The notes: a model not told the origin generated them from the letters alone. A DNA stretch of 64,000 nt from JBFMDN01 sp040753915 (GCA_040753915.1 JBFMDN010000021.1:25233-89232), one strand, 5' to 3'; shown: positions 36,529 through 46,031, numbered from the stretch's first letter. Translations and numbers: made by a program.

Positions 36529-37644
36529 TCAAGACCTCGCATGTGCAATTTCCTCCTTGCTCTTGAGGTCCCGACGCGGGAACGTTGCTACAAATGTGGT
36601 GCCTTGCCCGGGTCTCGACCGGAATGTGATCGATCCCCCGTGCTCTCTCATGATCTTTTGTGTGACCATGAGACCGAGGCCGGTGCCTTGATCTCCCTTT
36701 GACGAGAAGAACTCTTCGAACATGTGCTCGCGGACGTCTTTTCCTATTCCCACACCGTTGTCCCGCACCTCGACCACTGTCGAGCCATCTGGGCCGGATC
36801 GACTGCGGATTTCAACCTGGTGGGTGTCCTTCCACAGATCAAGCTTGCATGCATCCAGGGCGTTGGAGACGAGGTTCGAGAGCACCGTGTGGAAGCCGGC
36901 GGGGTCGATAACCGCTTCTGTCAGGTTCTCATCAAGGTTGAGCTCGACCTGAATGTGATACTGTCGCGCGGTTTCTTTGAACAACTCATACACTTCGCGG
37001 ATGATACGATTCGGTTGGATGACCTGGAAGTTTGGCACCCGTGGCTTGGAGCAGTACAGGATGTCTTTGACGATCTGGGAGATCTTGTCAAAGTTGAGCA
37101 AGACCATATCCCATCCTTCTTGGATTTCCTTTTGATTGCGAACCTCCAAGCCTTTGTTTACCACATAGATGCCCCCCTCGAGCCCCATCATGATGTTCTT
37201 GATGCTGTGGGCCATGCCGGCAACCGTCTCCCCCAGCAGGATGAGCTGATTCTTCATCTCCGTGATGGGCGAGATGTCGACTCCCGTCTGGACTACCCAA
37301 AGGCCTCCGGTCTGTTCGTCATTCGCAATGGCTGTCTGGCAGAGGCAGGTGATACGCGAACCCTGCCTCATTTTCAAGGTTACCTGTCTGCTGTGATTTT
37401 GACCATCTTCTACCGTCTTCAGTGCAGGGCAGTCTGAGCACTGGGACGCGTCGATCCCATAGAACTCGTGACAGGGCCTGCCGTCAGCAGGACCGAAATC
37501 ATGCCGAGCCCGTTTGTTGGCCCAGCTTACCCGCAGGGATGCGTCCTGCACTGTCACGTAACAGGGAAGCGATTCTAGTATGGTGTGACAGTGTGCTCTT
37601 GTGAAGCTGTGTTCTTCGGTGCCGGTCTTTGCCTCAGGGCCCAT
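36529..37644 (-). CDS. Cytosolic PAS histidine kinase linked to the Hmc/Tmc operon
   Basis: 371 residues without membrane segments. An N-terminal PAS domain (about 20-130) has a Cys set, C58, C69 and C72 (PCHEFYG, QCSDCPAL). The phosphoacceptor is His146 in AGMAHSIKN. The ATPase domain has N (NALDA), G1 (DNGVGIG) and G2 (GTGLGL) boxes. It ends in TTGA, possibly overlapping the next gene. The H-box and flanking GLEGG are nearly the same as in the haem-motif kinase at 46032-48422. Likely partner: the CheY-like protein encoded just upstream. Confidence 0.88.
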   Translation of the reverse strand: MGPEAKTGTEEHSFTRAHCHTILESLPCYVTVQDASLRVSWANKRARHDFGPADGRPCHEFYGIDASQCSDCPALKTVEDGQNHSRQVTLKMRQGSRITCLCQTAIANDEQTGGLWVVQTGVDISPITEMKNQLILLGETVAGMAHSIKNIMMGLEGGIYVVNKGLEVRNQKEIQEGWDMVLLNFDKISQIVKDILYCSKPRVPNFQVIQPNRIIREVYELFKETARQYHIQVELNLDENLTEAVIDPAGFHTVLSNLVSNALDACKLDLWKDTHQVEIRSRSGPDGSTVVEVRDNGVGIGKDVREHMFEEFFSSKGDQGTGLGLMVTQKIMREHGGSITFRSRPGQGTTFVATFPRRDLKSKEEIAHARS

Positions 37645-37779
37645 GACGAACCTCTCACACTGCGTGCAAGGATTCCGGAGGTTGCGTAGCCTCTGGGTAG
37701 TCTCGGCGGTCGATCCTCCATGTTGGCCTTATGGGAATAGAGGACATATCCCGGACTTGACTCAACCGGATATCATCCC

Positions 37780-38133
37780 TTAACCGATTGTCTGCTTTAT
37801 TGCCGCTAACAGGGCTTCCCTGTCAATAGGCTTTTCGAACACGGCTACAGGCTTAGGTACTGCCAGATGTCTTCCCGGAATACCGCTGATGACGATGACG
37901 GGAGTATTCTTAAGCTCCTTCTCCTTGGTAAGGTTTCGGTAGAAACGGGTTCCCGTCTCGTTGGGCATCTGTAGGTCAAGCGTGACAAGATCCGGTCGCT
38001 CTTTTCGCAGTACAGTTAGCGCCTCTTCTCCATTGCTGGCAGAGCACGTTTCATAGCCTGAATCCTGAAGAAACGCGGTCAGATACTTCACTATGTGCGG
38101 CTCATCGTCGACCACCAGGATCTTTTTTGACAT
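37780..38133 (-). CDS. CheY-like response regulator, Rrf1 position
   Basis: 117 residues, a receiver domain alone: the acidic pair in VVDDEPH, the phosphoacceptor Asp53 (VTLDLQMP), Ser in VISGI, and Lys in FEKPID. It has no DNA-binding output domain. AGGAGG lies 5 nt upstream of ATG. It follows the HmcC-like gene by 24 nt, the place held by rrf1 in the Desulfovibrio hmc operon. It may act through protein contacts or in a phosphorelay between the two kinases. Confidence 0.88.
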   Translation of the reverse strand: MSKKILVVDDEPHIVKYLTAFLQDSGYETCSASNGEEALTVLRKERPDLVTLDLQMPNETGTRFYRNLTKEKELKNTPVIVISGIPGRHLAVPKPVAVFEKPIDREALLAAIKQTIG

Positions 38134-38157
38134 AGTAACCTCCTCCTGCCCGGTTGA

Positions 38158-39390
38158 TCAGTGCTCTTCGGGTTCGAAGTCGGGATGCTCGTACAGAATC
38201 GGCATACGATTCATAATCCAGCGAAAAGTGAGAATTCCGATCGTAACGACCGTTACTGTGAGAACAACCTCCATCCAGTGGGGTACGTACCGATCTGCCC
38301 ACGCGAGATGCCAGTTGAAGGCTATGATGGAATGATTCAGTCGGTTGAAAATGATTCCTAGAGCCGTAACGATCGCCATAGCACGCACCAGCCCAACTAG
38401 TCTGTTCTGAACCGCATACACGAACAGAAAGGCAGGAAGCAGCACGAATCCCAGGACTTCAACGAGGTAGAGATAGCCGTAGCCAGTGGTCAAGTAGCCC
38501 CAGTTGTTGCCGTGTGCCAGTCCCACGACTTTCATGAAGAAGTAGGCGAACAATGACACCGCGGCAGCTTTACCCAGTCCCAGGGTTACTCTGTCCAAGT
38601 GCTCCGGATCGTGATGCTTTATCTGATGAGAGAAGATTCTGTGCGATGCTGCGCTCTCGATGATGGTCATGACAAGCCCTCCTGTGACGGCTGTCATGAA
38701 GAACCACAGAGGAATATAGTCGGAGTACCAGAGCGGATGCAGTTTTTCCGGCATCAACAGAAAGATCGATCCGAGGGCCGATTGGTGCAACATGGAGAGG
38801 CAGACGCCAAAGATCGTGGCTCCAAGGGTTGCCTTGATAAATATCTTTCTCGTTCTCTTCAAGTTAAGCCATTCCCAAATGGCAGGACACCACTCCACGA
38901 ACTGACAGCTCAAGTACAAGGCAACGTGCCACGCGACGAGGAAGAGGACCGAATTGACCCCCCATGACACGACCATGGGATACGGGATTCGGTAGTACCT
39001 GCCGAGATCGAAGGTCAGGGCAATTATGGCGAAAAGGTACCCGAGGAAACCGGTCAACACCGCGGGGCGGAAAAGGAACGCATAGTCCTTCATGCCCATC
39101 AGATGCACTGCCGTGCCGATAACAAATCCACCGGCGGCCAAGGCCACACCGCACAACATATCAAATCCGATCCATATTCCCCAGGGATTATTGTCCGAAA
39201 GATTCGTCGAGGGGCCGAGTCCGTACACGAGCCTATAGATGATTACCGGAATCCCCACAATGAGGATGACGGCTACCACCGCATTGAAGGGAGTGTAGTT
39301 GCTTCGAAGATATTCCCGCCAGGTCATGCCCAGAAAGAGCTTCTCCTGGATCCACGTGGGAGTTTCGGCAGCAGATATCGAGGAGCTCAT
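38158..39390 (-). CDS. hmcC: NrfD/HmcC-like integral membrane subunit
   Basis: 410 residues with about ten membrane helices, of the NrfD/PsrC superfamily (quinone-interacting or proton-translocating anchor without haem). PFNAVVAVILIVGIPVIIYR opens the first helix, and charged loops alternate with hydrophobic segments throughout. It pairs with the HmcB-like ferredoxin subunit: its ATG overlaps the hmcB stop (TAATG). The name is by homology and gene order to Desulfovibrio hmcC; direct function is inferred. Confidence 0.86.
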   Translation of the reverse strand: MSSSISAAETPTWIQEKLFLGMTWREYLRSNYTPFNAVVAVILIVGIPVIIYRLVYGLGPSTNLSDNNPWGIWIGFDMLCGVALAAGGFVIGTAVHLMGMKDYAFLFRPAVLTGFLGYLFAIIALTFDLGRYYRIPYPMVVSWGVNSVLFLVAWHVALYLSCQFVEWCPAIWEWLNLKRTRKIFIKATLGATIFGVCLSMLHQSALGSIFLLMPEKLHPLWYSDYIPLWFFMTAVTGGLVMTIIESAASHRIFSHQIKHHDPEHLDRVTLGLGKAAAVSLFAYFFMKVVGLAHGNNWGYLTTGYGYLYLVEVLGFVLLPAFLFVYAVQNRLVGLVRAMAIVTALGIIFNRLNHSIIAFNWHLAWADRYVPHWMEVVLTVTVVTIGILTFRWIMNRMPILYEHPDFEPEEH

Positions 39391-40331
39391 TACTTGCCCT
39401 CCTTTTGCTCAAGAGCCCGCCTAATTTCATCTTGAGTCATCTTGTCTCTATACTTTTTGAACGAGTAAAACCCCATGCAGAGCGCGGGAATAGCCACAAA
39501 TACCGGGGCTACCAGTGAGAGAAATGGTTTGCCGAACGTGGGAATGGGAACCGTTCCCAGGTCGGTCCTGAACCCGATCATGTTGAATGGCACGGCAGAC
39601 AGGTAGAGCCAACTGGTACCTCCTACCTCATTTTCTCCATAGACATGATTCACGTACCGTCCCGGATTATCCTGAATCCTCTTGTGTGCCAGGTCGATGA
39701 GGTCGGACCGCTTGCCAAAGGTCATGGTTTCCGCCGGACATATGGCCACGCATGCCGGCACTCCACCCTGTTTGCTGATCTTGTCGAAGCAGAAGGTGCA
39801 TTTCGTCACCTCCGGCGTCCAGGGATCGTTGTACTGGTACGCGGGGATGTCGAACGGACAAGCAGCCATGCAGTAGCGGCAACCCACGCAGAGGGAAGCA
39901 TCGTACGTGACAGCCCCAACCGGCGTTTTGGTGAAGGCCTTCACGAAACATGACGACGCGCAGCCAGGCTCATAGCAATGCATGCATTGCTTCTTCACAT
40001 AGATGGGCCGCGATGCATCTCGTGGATTATTGAACCGGTTCACGACAGTGAACGTGTCCGCGTGGGTTCGCCTGATTTTCTGGAATACTGTCTGATCCTT
40101 TTCATATTCCCTGAGAGACCGCTCATTGGGAAGCTTGTTCGCTTCCTTGCATGCCCATTCGCAGCGCCGGCAGCCAATACAGACGGTCGTGTCCACGAGA
40201 ACTCCGAACTGGTTCGGATATCCCGGTAGATTGAGAGCATCCCCGAATGCATCCCTGGAGCCGCCGAGGGCGAGCCCTCCTATGCCGGCAGCGGTTAGTA
40301 TCTTTAAGAAATCCCTTCTGGTTCCATCCAT
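39390..40331 (-). CDS. hmcB: Tat-exported 4x[4Fe-4S] ferredoxin subunit, HmcB-like
   Basis: 313 residues. The twin-arginine signal (RRDFLKILTAAG) sends it to the periplasmic side. Four cysteine clusters follow: CIGCRRCEWAC, CMHCYEPGCASSC, CVGCRYCMAACP and CTFC...CVAICP, enough for four [4Fe-4S] centres. A C-terminal hydrophobic segment (about 268-288) would anchor it. This matches HmcB/HybA/DsrO-type subunits that couple to NrfD partners. ATG 40331 has AGGAG 8 nt upstream; the longer frame to 40445 overlaps the upstream small gene and lacks signals. Confidence 0.9.
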   Translation of the reverse strand: MDGTRRDFLKILTAAGIGGLALGGSRDAFGDALNLPGYPNQFGVLVDTTVCIGCRRCEWACKEANKLPNERSLREYEKDQTVFQKIRRTHADTFTVVNRFNNPRDASRPIYVKKQCMHCYEPGCASSCFVKAFTKTPVGAVTYDASLCVGCRYCMAACPFDIPAYQYNDPWTPEVTKCTFCFDKISKQGGVPACVAICPAETMTFGKRSDLIDLAHKRIQDNPGRYVNHVYGENEVGGTSWLYLSAVPFNMIGFRTDLGTVPIPTFGKPFLSLVAPVFVAIPALCMGFYSFKKYRDKMTQDEIRRALEQKEGK

Positions 40332-40383
40332 CGTGCCGTCTCCTGTGTTACTGGACTCTGGTGCGGCGTGATCTTCTCTCCAT

Positions 40384-40506
40384 TCAGTCTTTTTCCCTAT
40401 AGGTGAGGAACCGCCAGAATGAGATGAAGAGAAAGAGATAGGCAATGACCACCAAGTATTCCATTCCCTTGGTCAGGGTGTAGAATTCATGCAGGATATT
40501 GGGCAT
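40384..40506 (-). CDS. hmcD: 40-residue membrane peptide, HmcD-like
   Basis: ATG 40506 is preceded by AAAAGGAG at 7 nt, an excellent ribosome binding site. The peptide begins MPNILHEFYTL and has one membrane helix (EYLVVIAYLFLFISFW) ending in RFLTYREKD. Its size, single helix and position between the cytochrome and ferredoxin genes match HmcD, the small subunit of the Hmc complex. It is short enough to be missed by automatic annotation. The gap to hmcB is 52 nt. Confidence 0.75.
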   Translation of the reverse strand: MPNILHEFYTLTKGMEYLVVIAYLFLFISFWRFLTYREKD

Positions 40507-40591
40507 CGTTGATCTCCTTTTCTGTCAGGCCTGGTTTCGAGGCTGCCGGCAGGCAACTGTGCTCTCCAACATACGGCGCAGCGTTCGCCTC

Positions 40592-42379
40592 CTACTTAGC
40601 CATGCCAAGCTTCTCCGGTGCCCTGGCAGTCTTCACGTCCTCTCTTGCCGGATGGCATTTGACGCATTCGAGGGCCGCAGGCTTTTGCTGCATCGCATCA
40701 TGGCAGCCAATGCACTGGCGATGATAAGCTCCCAAGATTCCGGGCTTTCCCAGGCTCCTGGGCTGGAACGGAGCCCCGTGACAACTCGTGCAGGCGGGGA
40801 CCTTTTTATCCACCGCTGCCAATGGCTCACTCTTATGATGGCAACCGGAACACAGAGTCTGGTCTCCCATTCCCGCGTGGAATACCCGCGCTAGAGAGTT
40901 CTCGTTGGAAATGGTCGTGAGCTTTGCCACGATCCTCTGGTGAGGAAGAGCCGCGGGTTTGAACTCCTTCTCGAGGACTTTGATTTCCAGTTTCTCGGGC
41001 ATTTTTTCTTTGTCAAAGACAAGGGCTTGGGCAGGAGCGTCGACAGGCACACCGTTCACCGGGCCCCTGTGGCACACAGGGCAGGAGGCCTGGGGTAGCG
41101 ATGCCCGAGAAACCTGGTGACAGCCTGCGCACTTTGCTGCCTCTTTCGCTTCCGCATGGCATCCTGCACACGACTGAGACGCGTCCACCTTGTGGAATGC
41201 TCGCCAGAAGCTTACCCCTCCACCTGTGGCCTGATCTCCCGGAACGGTGTGGCAGTTGCCACACTTTTCCAGGGAACGGTGATGACAGGTGCTGCAGAAT
41301 TGCGCCCTGGGCTCATGCGCCTTATGGTTGAATCCCACGGTCTTCATCCTGCCGATAATTTTTGGAGACGGAGCATCTGAAGGCTGCTGTAAGCCTGCAG
41401 GCTGCTGCTCCGTGAGCGCTAGATCCATGACATCCTTCTGGCCGCGAACCAGTCGGGGAATCGCACGGATCTCTTCAGGGGTCAGCTCCTTCCGTTCCCC
41501 GTGACAACCTTTGCACTCAAAGGGTCCGAAACGCTTCTTTTCATCCTCCGAGAGATCGACCCGACCTTGTGCAGCGGCTCGACCCTTCACTTCTTCCATG
41601 GCCTTCATGTGACAGCCGATACAGGCCGCGTGAGAAGCGGTCTTCATCGACCGGACGTTTTTCTCGGTCTTCTCCTTATGGCAAGCACCGCAGGCATTCG
41701 CTGTGTCCTTCTTGTACAGGAGGCCCGTCTGTTGAGGATTGTATTGATGATGGCAGAGATAGCACCGCTGATCGGTACCCTCGAACGGCCCGACCAACTC
41801 CACTTTGTCTGCTACGTTGTACGCGGCGGGATCAACGAGTTTCTCAACAGCCGCCTGGTGCTGATGGTGACGCTTGTAATTGAATATTGGAGACCATTTC
41901 CAGCTAACCCTGTCCACAAAAGGGCGCTTCACATGACAAGAGCCGCACAGGCCTATACGCGGTCCGGTCTTCTTTCCCTCAGATGCCAATTGGTCATGGC
42001 ATCCCACGCAAGCTTCGTGGAATCCGTACATGATGGAGGTCTTGTCCGTCCAATCAACTGGAGCTTTCGGAAACTCGAAGACCTTGACGCCGGTCGCGGT
42101 GGGGCTAGCTCCGCCCTTCCTGAGGATGTGACAAGTACCGCAATCCTCCATCTTGGTTTGCTTCAACGCACTGGTATGTCTGTCGTGATCGAATGCCACA
42201 ACGGGACGCTCCAGGTCAGGGGCACTTCCTCTATGTTCCAGGAAGAGAGCGAGTTTCCTGCCCGCGGGAGGAGCGTCCTGAGAAGTATCCCGTGTTTCGG
42301 CGAGCGTCAGTTGCCAGAACATAGCCACAAGCATAACGCCTGCCACACAAATCGCAGTACCCGTAACGACCCGTCGCAT
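40592..42379 (-). CDS. hmcA: 16-haem periplasmic cytochrome c, HmcA-like
   Basis: 595 residues. A signal peptide (MRRVVTGTAICVAGVMLVA, cleavage near LTLA) is followed by exactly sixteen CxxCH motifs (for example CGTCH, CVGCH, CYLCH, CKGCH, CPVCH, CSGCH, CVKCH), plus many free His for second ligands. Sixteen haems is the number of the high-molecular-mass cytochrome HmcA of Desulfovibrio. It should receive electrons from periplasmic hydrogenases or formate dehydrogenases, usually via tetrahaem cytochrome c3. Start: ATG 42379 with GAGG 8 nt upstream; ATG 42397 is less good. A 45-nt gap separates it from hmcF. Confidence 0.94.
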   Translation of the reverse strand: MRRVVTGTAICVAGVMLVAMFWQLTLAETRDTSQDAPPAGRKLALFLEHRGSAPDLERPVVAFDHDRHTSALKQTKMEDCGTCHILRKGGASPTATGVKVFEFPKAPVDWTDKTSIMYGFHEACVGCHDQLASEGKKTGPRIGLCGSCHVKRPFVDRVSWKWSPIFNYKRHHQHQAAVEKLVDPAAYNVADKVELVGPFEGTDQRCYLCHHQYNPQQTGLLYKKDTANACGACHKEKTEKNVRSMKTASHAACIGCHMKAMEEVKGRAAAQGRVDLSEDEKKRFGPFECKGCHGERKELTPEEIRAIPRLVRGQKDVMDLALTEQQPAGLQQPSDAPSPKIIGRMKTVGFNHKAHEPRAQFCSTCHHRSLEKCGNCHTVPGDQATGGGVSFWRAFHKVDASQSCAGCHAEAKEAAKCAGCHQVSRASLPQASCPVCHRGPVNGVPVDAPAQALVFDKEKMPEKLEIKVLEKEFKPAALPHQRIVAKLTTISNENSLARVFHAGMGDQTLCSGCHHKSEPLAAVDKKVPACTSCHGAPFQPRSLGKPGILGAYHRQCIGCHDAMQQKPAALECVKCHPAREDVKTARAPEKLGMAK

Positions 42380-42424
42380 GGTTATTTCCTCTCTCATGGC
42401 GAACGGCCTTCCGTGCTCGACTGT

Positions 42425-43762
42425 CTAATCAGCTTTGAGCTCGTCAGGGATTTCCATGACGTCCACCAGTATTTCACTGAAGAACTTCACGTGCTGACCA
42501 AGTTTGTACACGCTGATCACATCCTCTATTCCGCTGTGGCAGTTGTGACACGGAGTAATGACGATGTGCGCCTTTGTGGCTGCCAATTGCTCCGCCTTGA
42601 CCCGGTTACCGGTGACGCGGGAGGTTTTCCACGGAGGCCCGCAGTTGATGACTCCTCCTCCTGCTCCACAGCAGTAGTTGTGCTCGAAAGCCGGCTCAGG
42701 AGGCGTGAAGTCAGCGCAGGTAGCCTGAATGATTTCCCGTAGCTTCTGACCGAGTCCTCTGCCCCTGACGATGTTACAGGGCTCCTGGACAGTTACTGGC
42801 TCCTCGAACTTCCGAGCGATCTTGATTTTTCCGGAGAAGATGAGCTCGTGATAGAAATCCACTGCGTGGATCACCGGAACCGGTGGCTCTTTCCAGCCGA
42901 GCCATCGTGGTCCGTCGTACACGGCGCCGCGAAACGCGTGCCCGCACTCGCCCATAACGATCCTCTTGGCTCGGAGTTTCAGAGCCGCCTCATGATGCGC
43001 CCGCTCCACTCGTCCCATGACCTCGAAGTCACCGGAATACATGGCCATATTGCTGTTGTCCCAGCCGTCAAAGGACGGCATGGTCCAGTCCACTCCCGCG
43101 ACAGTCATGATCAGGGCCATGTTTCCGATGAGCTGTGCGAGAATCTTCGGTTCGGGAGCAATGACCGAATAGAAGACGTCAGCCCCTTCCTTGTCCAAAG
43201 GGATTCTGACAGTCGGCACCTCCGAGCGCATCTCCTCTTCCTGCCACTGGAGGGTATCGATCCACTCGTCTTGTTTGACCCACATCTGGTTGAGCGTCAC
43301 TGCATGACTATTCACAGTATCCTGAAGGAATTGGGGTACCATCCCGCATTCGCTGCAGATTCTCCGGATCACGAGGAGAAGGTACGCAATGTCGATCCCA
43401 AATGGGCAGTACATGCTGCATCGCCGGCAGACGTTGCATTCAGTGTGCGCGATGCGAGAGCACTCCCTCAGGAAATAGGGATCTACCCTCCCTTTCTTCT
43501 TGAGGATCTCCCATAGGGTTTGCTTCACTTTCCCCACGGGAGAGAACCGCGGATCCCTGTCGTTGGAAAGGAACCAATGGCACGCGTCAGAGCACAGTCC
43601 ACAATGAACGCACGTGTTCAGATACGTCCGAAAACGCGCCGCGGTTTCCTTGCTTATGATTCTATTGATAACCTCCTGGATCCGTTCTGTGGTCAGGGTC
43701 TTGACAGCCTCATCCAGACCGGGATCGGAAACAGTAGGGATCTCAATTGCCGGCACTCCCAT
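42425..43762 (-). CDS. hmcF: HdrD-like iron-sulfur subunit, HmcF/TmcB-like
   Basis: 445 residues, cytoplasmic. Two ferredoxin-type clusters (CVHCGLCSDACHW and CNVCRRCSMYCPF, residues about 50-125) precede two CCG-type domains; the second is clear (NYCCGAGGGVINC ... CHNCHSG). CCG domains bind the non-cubane or [4Fe-4S] centre for disulfide chemistry in HdrB/HdrD, and the HmcF/TmcB/DsrK group shares this form. It would deliver electrons to a cytoplasmic acceptor. GGAGG lies before ATG 43762. Confidence 0.92.
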   Translation of the reverse strand: MGVPAIEIPTVSDPGLDEAVKTLTTERIQEVINRIISKETAARFRTYLNTCVHCGLCSDACHWFLSNDRDPRFSPVGKVKQTLWEILKKKGRVDPYFLRECSRIAHTECNVCRRCSMYCPFGIDIAYLLLVIRRICSECGMVPQFLQDTVNSHAVTLNQMWVKQDEWIDTLQWQEEEMRSEVPTVRIPLDKEGADVFYSVIAPEPKILAQLIGNMALIMTVAGVDWTMPSFDGWDNSNMAMYSGDFEVMGRVERAHHEAALKLRAKRIVMGECGHAFRGAVYDGPRWLGWKEPPVPVIHAVDFYHELIFSGKIKIARKFEEPVTVQEPCNIVRGRGLGQKLREIIQATCADFTPPEPAFEHNYCCGAGGGVINCGPPWKTSRVTGNRVKAEQLAATKAHIVITPCHNCHSGIEDVISVYKLGQHVKFFSEILVDVMEIPDELKAD

Positions 43763-43808
43763 GGTCTTGTCCTCCGCACAATCGCTGTCCGTTTACGAGA
43801 CGCCCGTA

Positions 43809-44453
43809 CTACCAGTCCTTCGCGTTGCGAACTGCTCCGAATTCGGACCCCATGTACGCTCTCGTGAACGGAAAGAAAAGCATGTGACTCAGTCTCGTGA
43901 ACGGTATGGCCATCAGCATGACTGCTCCGGAAATCATGTGCACCAACACCATCGTTTCATAGTGGAACCACTGCTGATGAGCCGCGAACCCCGTGACAAA
44001 GGGAGCCGCTGCGATGGCCAGAAGCAGGTAATCCGATGCCGAGGTCACGAATCGCACTTCAGGAAGCATGAGTCGTCTCACGAGGAAGAACAGCCCTCCC
44101 AAAATCACCAGAACCGTCATGAACGTGGCGAGATTCTCCGAAACGGTGGCCCAGCGTGCTCCCCAGGCAAACGCGAACATCGCCACGTGAGCGGTGAGAA
44201 AGATAGGGAGCAGCACGAGGCACAGATGAAAGGCAAACGTGACAATGGTCACCTCGTAGCGCACCCTCATGTTCTTGGATGCAAAGGGAACTACCCAGTG
44301 CAACAGAGAACGCAAACCATATTTGAGACTCATGTACGGAATTACTTTGTCCTTCTTGGCCATCTGGACCATCCTCACAATCTGGAAGGTCATCCCTCCC
44401 AGGAAGACAATGAATGCAATCCAGACAAGGGGACCACTTGCAAATTCGTACAT
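43809..44453 (-). CDS. hmcE: NarI-type cytochrome b subunit, HmcE/TmcC-like
   Basis: 214 residues with five membrane helices and His residues placed for b-haems (for example LHWVVPF, FHLCLVLLPIFLTAHV, and VHMISGAVM). It would pass electrons across the membrane between quinones or the cytochrome and the HdrD-like subunit. AGGAGG lies 6 nt before ATG 44453; the longer frame lacks this. It starts 13 nt after the TmcD-like gene. Confidence 0.9.
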   Translation of the reverse strand: MYEFASGPLVWIAFIVFLGGMTFQIVRMVQMAKKDKVIPYMSLKYGLRSLLHWVVPFASKNMRVRYEVTIVTFAFHLCLVLLPIFLTAHVAMFAFAWGARWATVSENLATFMTVLVILGGLFFLVRRLMLPEVRFVTSASDYLLLAIAAAPFVTGFAAHQQWFHYETMVLVHMISGAVMLMAIPFTRLSHMLFFPFTRAYMGSEFGAVRNAKDW

Positions 44454-44466
44454 GCGCCACCTCCTC

Positions 44467-45735
44467 TCAGCGGGCCAATTCGCCCACAGGAACGACTTTC
44501 TTGAAATAGGTTCCCATCTCAATCACTCGCAGCATGACCTTGGAGCCGTCCGGGCTGCATACCGGCGGCCAGAGCTCCTCATAGGGAAGAGTGGAGATCT
44601 TTCCGTCCACCACGAGAAACCGTTTTCCGCCTCTTTCCGCCTTAGCTAAGACCATCGATCCATCTGGGCTAAAGGTGGGGTCCCAGACCATGTCGAATTC
44701 TTCGGACCACGGCTTCCCATCGGTCACGATCGTCCACTTTCCGTCATTTTTCATCGCTGCCGCTACCCGGCGACCGTCCGGGCTGAAGACCGGGGGCATG
44801 ACCGCTTCTCCAACAGTCAGCGACCACGGTGAGCCGTCCACCGCCACGGTCCAGCGGCCGAAATCGGGGGCAACTACTGCGGCAATTCTGCTGCTGTCGG
44901 GACTGAACGTCTGATGCCAGATCTGGTTGAACGCTCTGGACCAGAGAGGCTGCCCATTTCGGAGCAGTTTCCACCCATCCTGAGTGAGCCCCGGTGCAAC
45001 TGCGTCGTGTTTGCCTGGTGCGAACACCGGCTTCCACACTGCCTTGAAATCTTCCCCCCAGGGCCGACCATCCACGGCTATAGTTTGCCGACGGGAAGGA
45101 AGCCGCACCTCGGCAGCGACGGCGGCTCCGTCATCGCTGAAGGAGCACCCCCAGACATTCAGAAACGTTGAATCCCAGGCTTTGCCATTCACTGCCAGGC
45201 TCCAGAGTCCTTTCTGGAATTCCCACACGTCCCCTTCCGATAGAGGCGACATCTGAACATTGGCCGCAGTGTTTCGCCCATCTCGACTGAGCTCGCAGCT
45301 TCGCGCCTCCAAAAAGGATTGCTGCCATGCCTGCCCGTTCAGCGCGATGCCATATCCCGCGGAGGTGCGAATGTTTGCCGCTATTGCCGTCCCATCGGCT
45401 GAGAATTGAAGGTTCCACACGTAGTCGTACGTCTCTTCCCACGGCTCGTCGTCCACAACAACGGTCCATTCGTCTTCATTCATGCCTATGCAGACCAGAG
45501 CCCCGTTTGGAGCGAACTGCAGGGACCAAGCTTTCTCGAACGTGTTGGTCCATGTCTCTCCGTTAACACAGGGAACGATTGTCTCTTCGTCCGTGCAAAC
45601 CAGCGCGGCGACACGCTCGCCGTCAGGACTTGCGACGAGCTCCTGCACCTGTCGAAACATTTCTCGCCACTTGACCGGATGCGCGATCCGCCGGTTTGCC
45701 GTGTCCCACTCCATCCTGCTCACATGCATGTTCAT
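44467..45735 (-). CDS. tmcD: Trp-rich WD40-like beta-propeller protein, TmcD-like
   Basis: 422 residues without signal peptide or membrane segment. About nine repeats of roughly 45 residues each carry FSPDG/FSADG-type turns and a W-x-x-x-F/W pattern (for example WKPVFAPGKHD, WHQTFSPDSS, WDPTFSPDGS), giving well over 20 Trp. This fits TmcD, the Trp-rich subunit of the Desulfovibrio Tmc complex, whose role is not known. It is the first gene of the structural cluster. GGGAG lies 7 nt before ATG 45735. The 296 bp upstream hold no gene I can support. Confidence 0.8.
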   Translation of the reverse strand: MNMHVSRMEWDTANRRIAHPVKWREMFRQVQELVASPDGERVAALVCTDEETIVPCVNGETWTNTFEKAWSLQFAPNGALVCIGMNEDEWTVVVDDEPWEETYDYVWNLQFSADGTAIAANIRTSAGYGIALNGQAWQQSFLEARSCELSRDGRNTAANVQMSPLSEGDVWEFQKGLWSLAVNGKAWDSTFLNVWGCSFSDDGAAVAAEVRLPSRRQTIAVDGRPWGEDFKAVWKPVFAPGKHDAVAPGLTQDGWKLLRNGQPLWSRAFNQIWHQTFSPDSSRIAAVVAPDFGRWTVAVDGSPWSLTVGEAVMPPVFSPDGRRVAAAMKNDGKWTIVTDGKPWSEEFDMVWDPTFSPDGSMVLAKAERGGKRFLVVDGKISTLPYEELWPPVCSPDGSKVMLRVIEMGTYFKKVVPVGELAR

Positions 45736-46031
45736 TCTCCCACTCCCGGGCCGCAATTATTCTTGTGAGGCTTTCGGTTGCAGCTCTCCGTCTGGATGCG
45801 GCACAAACGGGTCTCTGCACAGCCCGAGTTGCCGGCTGAACCTATCGAGAATCCTCCTGTCGGGCCGAAAGCGTGCTTCCGATGCAGATCCTATCTGATC
45901 GGGTTTGTGAGGGTAGGCATCTGTGACGTCGAGACAACTGCTGTCCCGTCGACTCTGACCTCCCACAGCGTCAGAATCGGAGGCACCGTGCCCCGCGATT
46001 CGCAAAACCGTTGCTTCACGTAGAGTGCCTC

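Noticed and set aside
41501..42742. 413-codon plus-strand frame opposite hmcA and hmcF
   Set aside because: Covers the CxxCH and CCG regions of real genes in antisense; no ribosome binding site or family.
45757..46005. 82-codon minus-strand frame between the kinase and tmcD genes
   Set aside because: TTG start without ribosome binding site, no domain, and it lies where the tmcD leader is expected.
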